DNA from: Candidatus Bathyarchaeota archaeon
GTDB lineage: Archaea > Thermoproteota > Bathyarchaeia > TCS64
Direction of reading: 5' to 3'
NCBI GenBank assembly: GCA_014730055.1
Contig: WJIV01000172.1
Span: forward strand, 1 to 5,044
Length of the DNA stretch: 5,044 nt
How positions within the stretch are numbered: the first letter of the stretch is position 1; every line of letters starts with the position of its first letter. Shown piece after piece: positions 1 to 4,357 of this stretch. The position numbers and the translations under genes are program-made. The notes beneath the pieces were generated by a model. It was not told the DNA's origin, searched no databases, and saw nothing but the letters and a program-made list of their open reading frames with translations.

Positions 1-321
1 AGCAATATCCGCTAGAGCTGCAAACACGTATATTCCTGCAATAATTATGCTCATCCTAACAACTCCATTCCAGTCCCTTGGAATGATATAGTTATCTATT
101 GTCTCTCCAATGAAGTATGGGGCCAAAAGGCTCAGGACGGTGCTAACAGTGGTAACAATGATTACGATTGCTATAAGTCGCTTATATGTCCCTAGATAAC
201 CAAGCAGCCTTCTTAGGGCCTTCCGGGGGTCTTTGGCCTTCTCTACTTTAGCCCCCATGCCTGGGCCACGACGCATTACTCTTTGCGGTTGTTTAGTCTT
301 CTCTTCCTCGCCTTTGCTCAC
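1..321 (-). CDS. ABC exporter half-transporter, N-terminal part (partial; probable catalytic partner of a heterodimer)
   Basis: This is the first 107 residues of a multidrug-type ABC exporter subunit (membrane domain then ATPase domain); the rest lies beyond base 1. The start is GTG at 321-319, overlapping the TGA of the preceding ABC gene by 4 bases (GTGA). A strong ribosome site GGAGGTG (329-335) supports it. Residues 1-40 form a charged cytoplasmic extension with the motif RRGPGMG (17-23), then EKAKDP (27-32). Such an extension is common in one subunit of heterodimeric exporters (LmrD/TM288 type). Two membrane segments follow, near residues 47-69 and 89-107, with the APYFIGETID stretch (67-76) typical of the first extracellular loop region. 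Pairing with the upstream subunit is inferred from gene order, translational coupling and that subunit's degenerate ATPase site. The nucleotide-binding domain, which should carry the canonical Glu and His, is outside the window. Substrate is unknown. Confidence 0.93.
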   Translation of the reverse strand, partial: MSKGEEEKTKQPQRVMRRGPGMGAKVEKAKDPRKALRRLLGYLGTYKRLIAIVIIVTTVSTVLSLLAPYFIGETIDNYIIPRDWNGVVRMSIIIAGIYVFAALADIA

Positions 322-2057
322 TGCATTACACCTCCTCCAAGTTGACTATCATAAATATCTTGGTAAATTGGACTCGTCTCCATTAGTTGACTATGATTGC
401 CCTCTGCTGCAATTTTTCCGTTTTCAAGAACCAGTATCTTATCAGCTTTTAGTACTGTGCTAATTCGCTGTGCAATGATAAAGTTCGTACTTTCATTCAT
501 AAGCCGTTCTAAAGCCTCTTCGATCTTTATCTCGGTCTCAACATCTACCATGCTGGTACTGTCATCAAGGATTAGGACCTTTGGTTTAACTAAAATCGCC
601 TGTGCAATGCATATCCTCTGCTTCTGTCCACCACTCAGATTTACCCCTCTCTGCCCAACCATGGAATCATAGCCATCGGGGAAACTCATGATGAAATCAT
701 GTGCCTGAGCTGCTTTTGCAGCAATTATAACATCTTCTTCAGTGGCTTCAGGGCGACCGAACTTTATATTATCTCTAATGGTACCGCTGAAGAGAACAGC
801 CTGCTGCAGACTTATACCCACAATCCTCCTGAGCTCCTCTAACTTAAAGTCTCTTACATCTACACCATCGATGGTTATACTGCCTCCTGTAACATCGTAG
901 AATCTGGGTATAAGGTGTACTAGGGTACTTTTACCTGATCCCGTGGCTCCCAATATTGCTACCGTTTCACCTGATTCAGCTGTGAAGTTTATTCCTGATA
1001 GAACGGGTTCTCCGCCATCCTCTCCGTATGAGAACGTTACCTCATTGAATACTACCTTTCCTCTAGCATCCTTCTTCTCCACGACGTCGGGGTTTTCCCT
1101 TATTTTCGGTTCCTCATCAAGAACCTGGTAGATTCTTCTCGCTGAAGCTTCAGCAGCAGATACTTGACTTGCCATTGACCCTAGCATAATCACGCTGAAC
1201 ATGGCGCTTGAAAGGTAGTTGATAAAAGCAATTATCTCCCCCACACTTCCTGTTCCTTGAAAAACCTGTAGACCTCCATAGTAGAGAACCGCTACCGTTC
1301 CCATGTTCAGTAGTAATGTAATAAAAGGCATGAAAAGGCTGAGTAGTCTCATGATCCTGAGAGAGGATCCGTAAAGTTCCTCGTTGGCTCCCTCGAAACG
1401 ATTATTCTCGTGTTCCTGCCTGACGAAAGCTTTGACTACACGTATCCCTGTGAGATTCTCCTGCAGCACCTGGTTAAGAGAATCCATCTTTTCCTGTACT
1501 TTGGTGAATAGGGGCTGCGCTCTCCTTACAAAGAAGTATAATACTGTGAAAGTAACTGGTAGTAGAACCGCCATGATCAAGGAGAGCCTTGGGTTCGTTA
1601 CCCACATGAGGGTTATGCTCCCTATGAAGGTGAGAGGCATTCTCGTGAACATGCGGATGCTCATGGTTATTATTAGCCTAACTTGGTTTAGGTCGCTGGT
1701 CAGCCTGGTTAGAAGCTGCCCTGTGGTGAACTCGTCAAGGTTTCCGAAGCTTAAGGTCTGTATTTTTTCGAATATGGCGTCTCTTAGGTCCGCTTCGAAT
1801 CCTCTTGATGCTCTTATCGCAAGTATAGTGTTTCCAACCATGAAAAGGGCGCTTAGTAAGCTTGCGCCTATCATCATTAACCCGGTTCTAAGGATAACCT
1901 CCATGTTCTCTTCAACAACGCCCTCGTCAATAATGACCTGTACCAGACGGGGTATGGCCAGATTGGCGGCCACAACGAGTCCTAAGAGCATAACTGCGCC
2001 TACAGCCTCCTTGATGTACGGCTTTAGATAACTAAAGGAACGTCTTAAACTACTCAT
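318..2057 (-). CDS. ABC exporter half-transporter with degenerate ATPase site (heterodimeric multidrug type)
   Basis: A complete 579-residue exporter subunit of usual family length: six membrane segments (roughly 19-41, 55-80, 135-154, 158-178, 240-262, 274-298) then an ATPase domain (from about 335). Visible motifs are Walker A GATGSGKST (370-378), Q-loop Gln418, signature LSGGQ (474-478), Walker B VLILDD (494-499) and the D-loop ending at Asp505. The catalytic Glu position is Asp499 and the switch-loop His is Gln530 (IIAQRIST). This Asp/Gln pair is the known mark of the non-catalytic subunit in heterodimeric exporters (TM287 type). Its intact LSGGQ would complete the active site of the partner encoded by the next gene. 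The ATG (2057-2055) overlaps the PadR stop (ATGA), and GGTGAT (2063-2068) lies 5 bases upstream. Export of drugs, lipids or peptides across the cytoplasmic membrane is inferred; substrate is not readable. Confidence 0.96.
   Translation of the reverse strand: MSSLRRSFSYLKPYIKEAVGAVMLLGLVVAANLAIPRLVQVIIDEGVVEENMEVILRTGLMMIGASLLSALFMVGNTILAIRASRGFEADLRDAIFEKIQTLSFGNLDEFTTGQLLTRLTSDLNQVRLIITMSIRMFTRMPLTFIGSITLMWVTNPRLSLIMAVLLPVTFTVLYFFVRRAQPLFTKVQEKMDSLNQVLQENLTGIRVVKAFVRQEHENNRFEGANEELYGSSLRIMRLLSLFMPFITLLLNMGTVAVLYYGGLQVFQGTGSVGEIIAFINYLSSAMFSVIMLGSMASQVSAAEASARRIYQVLDEEPKIRENPDVVEKKDARGKVVFNEVTFSYGEDGGEPVLSGINFTAESGETVAILGATGSGKSTLVHLIPRFYDVTGGSITIDGVDVRDFKLEELRRIVGISLQQAVLFSGTIRDNIKFGRPEATEEDVIIAAKAAQAHDFIMSFPDGYDSMVGQRGVNLSGGQKQRICIAQAILVKPKVLILDDSTSMVDVETEIKIEEALERLMNESTNFIIAQRISTVLKADKILVLENGKIAAEGNHSQLMETSPIYQDIYDSQLGGGVMQ
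329..335 (-). promoter_or_regulatory. Ribosome binding site of the second ABC subunit gene
   Basis: GGAGGTG on the minus strand is the strongest ribosome site in the window and lies 7 bases before GTG 321. Its GGTG core has the same register to the start codon as GGTGAT before the first ABC gene. This favours the GTG overlapping the upstream stop over the in-frame ATG codons at residues 16 and 22. Confidence 0.6.
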
Positions 2058-2557
2058 TCAATATCACCCATTTTTTTCATATTGATGGCAGCCTCGTCAA
2101 TTATCTTAATAAGTTCAATCTTCTTTTCCTGGCTATCAAGCGCATAGTGATGCGATTTTTCAAAACTATCTAGAAAACCAGAGAAGCTAGTGTACAGATC
2201 CTCGGGTATATTCCTGTGAAGCCTCCAGTATATTTTACGAAGGGTCTTTTGACGTTTCCTCATAAAGCTATCGTCAGCCATCGCCGCTTCTACTTCCTCT
2301 CTTCCGAGGTCTGTAAGTCTATACCTTTTGAGACTTGGGTCTTCATCTACCACCTCTTCTATCAAACCGCTTTTCTGTAGCTGAGAGAGAAGAGGATATA
2401 CGCTGCCAGGACTTGGCTTATAGTCAGTGTACTCGAGAAACTGTTCCATTATCTCGCTTCCCGACAGATATTCACGCCTAAGCAGCTGGAGTGTAATATG
2501 CCAGAGAAACCCTTTAGGGATCCCTGTATGCCTATGAGTTTTAAAATGCCTCCTCAT
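2054..2557 (-). CDS. PadR-family transcriptional regulator (probable controller of the ABC exporter operon)
   Basis: A 167-residue PadR-type regulator. The winged helix spans about residues 14-90, with the family hallmark SPGSVYPLLSQLQKSGLI (49-66, containing the recognition helix) and the wing RYRLTDLGREEVE (78-90). A basic, helical C-terminal half (about 100-165, with Trp111) should form the dimerisation region and is longer than in the short PadR-s2 type such as LmrR. It is first in an operon with two ABC exporter genes, its stop overlapping the next start by 4 bases. By analogy with LmrR-LmrCD it probably represses its own operon and is relieved by exporter substrates; this is inference. 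The ATG at 2557-2555 is supported by AGTGAT (2563-2568) 5 bases upstream. It has its own TATA box and a palindromic operator candidate, described separately. Confidence 0.93.
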   Translation of the reverse strand: MRRHFKTHRHTGIPKGFLWHITLQLLRREYLSGSEIMEQFLEYTDYKPSPGSVYPLLSQLQKSGLIEEVVDEDPSLKRYRLTDLGREEVEAAMADDSFMRKRQKTLRKIYWRLHRNIPEDLYTSFSGFLDSFEKSHHYALDSQEKKIELIKIIDEAAINMKKMGDIE

Positions 2558-2562
2558 GCCGC

Positions 2563-2568
2563 ATCACT
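2563..2568 (-). promoter_or_regulatory. Ribosome binding site of the PadR gene, embedded in the operator candidate
   Basis: AGTGAT on the minus strand lies 5 bases before the PadR ATG, the same register as GGTGAT before the first ABC gene. It supports the start at 2557. It overlaps the left arm of the 28-base inverted repeat, so a protein bound there and a ribosome would use the same bases at DNA and RNA level. Confidence 0.5.
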
Positions 2569-2592
2569 ATCGATATCGATACCGATATAGTG
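2565..2592. promoter_or_regulatory. Palindromic operator candidate upstream of the PadR gene
   Basis: Outer arms CACTAT (2565-2570) and ATAGTG (2587-2592) are perfect inverted repeats. Inside lies a 14-base perfect palindrome TATCGATATCGATA (2568-2581), and a second overlapping inverted repeat TATCG-4-CGATA (2574-2587). The block is a run of near-hexameric ATCGAT/ATCGAT/ACCGAT units. It sits just downstream of the TATA box and covers the predicted transcription start near 2575, an ideal place for a repressor. PadR dimers bind AT-rich inverted repeats in their own promoters, so autoregulation is the natural reading; the binding itself is inferred. Confidence 0.6.
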
Positions 2593-2597
2593 CCGGA

Positions 2598-2607
2598 TTA
2601 TATAAAG
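2598..2607 (-). promoter_or_regulatory. Archaeal TATA box for the PadR-ABC operon
   Basis: The minus strand reads CTTTATATAA, a close match to the archaeal TATA consensus. Counting about 26 bases from its centre or 31 from its first T puts the transcription start near 2575, giving a short leader of about 18-20 bases that includes the AGTGAT ribosome site. Confidence 0.65.
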
Positions 2608-2638
2608 CTAATTCTTTAGTGTTTCGAGACCTCCCTCC

Positions 2639-2669
2639 AAAAAAACTCAGCATTATGGAAGATCTTCCA
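2639..2669 (-). terminator. Probable terminator of the winged-helix regulator gene
   Basis: On the minus strand a 14-base palindrome TGGAAGATCTTCCA (2656-2669, the last codons of the gene) is followed by the TAA stop and then a run of seven T (2645-2639). Archaeal termination depends mainly on the T-run; the palindrome could form a short stem (5 base pairs with a GATC loop) but is weak. The following PadR gene has its own TATA box, consistent with a transcription boundary here. Confidence 0.4.
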
Positions 2670-2982
2670 GAAGGTCTATGTTAATCTGTGTCGTTTTCAG
2701 ACACCACATTTTTTCCGGGGCTCCTCCACCCTCTTCACGGTAACCAGATACCTCAATTATACCTCCACTCCTCAACTCACTTAGATGATAGTATAGACTG
2801 GATTTAGCCAAGGTCTCACCCCTGTTGATCAATCCATCATATATATCATTGGTTCCCTTGGATCCATGCCCTATTATGGCAATTATGTCCCAACGTATAG
2901 GGCAGTGAAGGGCTTTGAAGTAGTTCTGTAAAGTCTGGATCTTGTTCACTTTAGAGTTGAGTTTCCCCCCGTTACAGCACAT
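2653..2982 (-). CDS. Small winged-helix transcriptional regulator (ArsR-like), cysteine-containing
   Basis: A 109-residue single-domain DNA-binding protein. The winged helix covers about residues 18-96: first helix near FKALHCPIRWDIIAII (22-37), recognition helix near SSLYYHLSELRSGGIIE (61-77), and a wing containing REEGGGAPEKMWCL (82-95), resembling the G-x-P-x-x-x-W/Y-x-L wing of many archaeal ArsR-type regulators. Cysteines sit at 2, 3, 27 and 94; the N-terminal MCCNGG could be a metal or redox sensing site, but no standard ArsR metal motif (such as ELCVCDL) is present, so this is speculative. The ATG at 2982 fits a leaderless transcript from the TATA box at 3005-3012; an internal GTG at codon 12 is a weaker alternative. 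It is divergent from the small Cys/His protein gene and may control that side, itself, or both. The effector is unknown. Confidence 0.85.
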   Translation of the reverse strand: MCCNGGKLNSKVNKIQTLQNYFKALHCPIRWDIIAIIGHGSKGTNDIYDGLINRGETLAKSSLYYHLSELRSGGIIEVSGYREEGGGAPEKMWCLKTTQINIDLLEDLP

Positions 2983-2986
2983 AAAC

Positions 2987-3018
2987 TATAATATTATCAA
3001 AATCTTTATAAAATTATC
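2987..3018. promoter_or_regulatory. Direct-repeat operator candidate in the divergent promoter region
   Basis: Two 12-base copies, TATAATATTATC (2987-2998) and TATAAAATTATC (3007-3018), match at 11 of 12 positions. They start exactly 20 bases apart, about two helical turns. One overlaps the TATA box and the other lies next to the predicted start of the minus-strand gene. The first contains a 10-base palindrome ATAATATTAT (2988-2997). The winged-helix regulator encoded next door is the obvious candidate ligand. The region is very AT-rich, so chance similarity is possible. Confidence 0.4.
3005..3012. promoter_or_regulatory. Self-complementary TATA box, possibly serving both divergent genes
   Basis: TTTATAAA reads identically on both strands. 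Counted leftwards it places the minus-strand transcription start at about 2981-2983, matching the regulator ATG at 2982. Counted rightwards it gives a start near 3035, a few bases before the ATG at 3042. Neither gene has a Shine-Dalgarno site, as expected for leaderless or near-leaderless archaeal transcripts. No other good TATA box at the right distance was seen for either gene. Confidence 0.55.
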
Positions 3019-3041
3019 TTTATTATTAGAGTTTGTCTAAA

Positions 3042-3200
3042 ATGACTGAAAAACAAACATGTAGTGGCTGCAAATATGCGTCAGACCTGAAAGGCTGTGC
3101 CTCATACCACGCTGAAGAAGCGTTAAAACTCCTGAGTGAAGGAAAGGTTGAGGAAGCAGAAGAGAATCTTAAAGGACTACAAAACCACCTAGAAGAATAG
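3042..3200 (+). CDS. Small Cys/His protein, putative zinc-binding (52 aa)
   Basis: This open frame runs from ATG 3042 to TAG 3200 and encodes 52 residues. The N-terminal part carries C7-x2-C10-x8-C19-x3-H23, a spacing suited to binding one zinc ion or another metal. Residues 23-52 are rich in Ala, Glu, Leu and Lys and read as a helix-turn-helix hairpin (break at SEGK, 32-35), somewhat like a single TPR unit. No signal peptide or membrane segment is present, so it should be cytosolic. It is divergent from the winged-helix regulator and only 35 bases upstream of the MOT1-type transporter gene, so it is probably co-transcribed with that gene. I do not recognise the family. Coding status rests on the regular Cys/His spacing, amphipathic C-terminal half, properly placed TATA box and tight fit between neighbours. 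A metal carrier, adaptor or protein-protein contact role is possible; none is shown. Confidence 0.75.
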   Translation: MTEKQTCSGCKYASDLKGCASYHAEEALKLLSEGKVEEAEENLKGLQNHLEE

Positions 3201-3206
3201 TTGAAT

Positions 3207-3225
3207 ACTTTTTATTTTTTTATTT
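3207..3225 (+). terminator. T-rich tract between the small gene and the transporter gene
   Basis: Runs of 5, 7 and 3 T separated by single A residues begin 8 bases after the small gene stop. This resembles the oligo-T signal for archaeal intrinsic termination. Because no independent promoter with adequate distance is evident for the next gene, it may act as a partial terminator that lowers transporter expression. Alternatively CTTTTTATTT (3208-3217) could be a weak TATA box, but that would put the start after the GGTGAT ribosome site. Confidence 0.35.
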
Positions 3226-3231
3226 GGTGAT
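3226..3231 (+). promoter_or_regulatory. Ribosome binding site choosing the transporter start
   Basis: GGTGAT ends 4 bases before TTG at 3236. The same hexamer stands 5 bases before the first ABC gene in this window, so the spacing favours TTG 3236 over the longer frame at TTG 3224 or GTG 3227 and over GTG 3242 (10 bases away). Confidence 0.5.
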
Positions 3232-3235
3232 ATAT

Positions 3236-4357
3236 TTGAGAGTGAAGGGTTTCGAGTTCAACCTGAGGGAACTGGGTGGAAGCCTCGGGGACTTTGGCAC
3301 ACTCCTGCCTTTCACAGTGGGGTATATAGTTATCTGCGGCTTTGATCCAGCGGGACTACTATTCGGCATTGGACTCACAAATATTTTCCTCTCCCTTGTT
3401 TATAGGCTCCCATTACCTGTCCAACCCAAGAAGGTTGTGGGCTCTGTTGCACTCGCCCAGGCGTGGTCGGTCCCTCAAGTACTGGGTGCAGGCTTCGGTC
3501 TGGGGATCCTCTGGATCGTACTCTCGGTATCAGATACGCTGAGTGATCTTCTCATGAGGGTTCCGAAGCCCGTTGTCAGGGGAATCCAGCTTGGTCTAGC
3601 CATCTCCCTGGCGCTTACAGGAGCGGAGCTTATGGAGCAACAGTTAGCTATGTCTCTGCTTTTTCTATTTATAGGGTTTCTAATGCTTCGGAACAGGTAT
3701 CTCCCCTCCAGTATCTTACTCATACTCTTTGGTTTCATATACTCAATAATTACTGGACACCTTGATCTGCATGCCATTCAGATGGGAATAAGCTTACCAA
3801 GTTTCCACACCTTCAGTCTAGATGATATAATCTATGGGTTTGTCTATGCAGGATTCGCCCAGATCTTCCTCACATTAACAAACGCGGTCATCGCCACAGT
3901 ATCTCTAGTACATGAACTCTTTCCTGACCGCCGGGACGTTACTCCCAAGAACCTTATCATGAACATGGGCTTCATGAACATTCTCACACCCTTCATCGGA
4001 GGTATGCCCCTCTGCCACGGAGCGGGAGGGCTTGCGGCGCAATACATGTTTGGAGCCAGGACAGGGGGCGCTATGCTAATGGAGGGAGTCATAGAGGTAT
4101 CGCTCGGCCTCTTTTTCAGTAGGAGTATCCAGGATATCTTCACAGCTTTCCCGGGTTTCATCACCGGTGTGATGCTGCTGATGGCGTCAGTAGAGCTCGG
4201 AAGGGTAGCCTTCAGGATTGAGGGAATGAATGTTAGCGTTGTTTTATTCACGGCCCTTTTATCAGCTGTATTCAACATTGCCATCGGATTCACAGCGGGT
4301 CTGATACTATATTATGCAGTTGAGGGAGGCATCATAAGATTAGGAGGAGAAACATGA
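3236..4357 (+). CDS. MOT1-type molybdate/sulfate transporter homologue
   Basis: A polytopic membrane protein of 373 residues from TTG 3236 (open to 3224; GTG 3242 also possible), probably with ten or more membrane segments. Family hallmarks are ELGGSLGDFGTLLPF (12-26), PVQP (61-64), and the long conserved stretch PFIGGMPLCHGAGGLAAQY (252-270) followed by GARTGG (273-278). These identify the MOT1 molybdate transporter family (Pfam MFS_MOT1, related to SulP-type carriers). Members take up molybdate, and sulfate or tungstate is possible in archaea; the actual substrate is not readable here. The usual P-V-Q-P-M-K motif reads PVQPKK, with Lys65 in place of Met. The gene follows the 52-residue Cys/His protein gene and its TGA overlaps the start of an ABC ATPase gene (ATGA), implying translational coupling. 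Rare TTG initiation and the preceding T tract may keep expression low. Confidence 0.88.
   Translation: MRVKGFEFNLRELGGSLGDFGTLLPFTVGYIVICGFDPAGLLFGIGLTNIFLSLVYRLPLPVQPKKVVGSVALAQAWSVPQVLGAGFGLGILWIVLSVSDTLSDLLMRVPKPVVRGIQLGLAISLALTGAELMEQQLAMSLLFLFIGFLMLRNRYLPSSILLILFGFIYSIITGHLDLHAIQMGISLPSFHTFSLDDIIYGFVYAGFAQIFLTLTNAVIATVSLVHELFPDRRDVTPKNLIMNMGFMNILTPFIGGMPLCHGAGGLAAQYMFGARTGGAMLMEGVIEVSLGLFFSRSIQDIFTAFPGFITGVMLLMASVELGRVAFRIEGMNVSVVLFTALLSAVFNIAIGFTAGLILYYAVEGGIIRLGGET
4342..4347 (+). promoter_or_regulatory. Ribosome binding site of the ABC ATPase gene
   Basis: AGGAGG lies 6 bases before ATG 4354, inside the last codons of the transporter gene. It supports the overlapping ATGA start and efficient coupled translation. 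Confidence 0.6.

Noticed and set aside
233..463. Plus-strand open frame of 76 codons across the junction of the two ABC genes
   Set aside because: Covered on the minus strand by two well-supported overlapping genes; no recognisable protein features.
1384..2031. Long plus-strand open frame of 215 codons
   Set aside because: It lies wholly antisense to the membrane domain of the complete ABC subunit, whose motifs are clear; it has no promoter or ribosome site and its translation shows no recognisable domain.
2541..2564. Seven-codon minus-strand frame (ATG 2564 to TAA 2541) overlapping the PadR start, considered as a leader peptide
   Set aside because: It begins inside the ribosome site AGTGAT of the PadR gene, has no ribosome site of its own and is short enough to arise by chance.
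2656..2669. Perfect 14-base palindrome considered as a regulator binding site
   Set aside because: It lies in the last codons of the winged-helix regulator, next to a T-run; a weak terminator stem or chance is more likely than an operator.
3844..4293. Minus-strand open frame of 149 codons
   Set aside because: Antisense to the MOT1-type transporter, including its most conserved motif region; no family features of its own.
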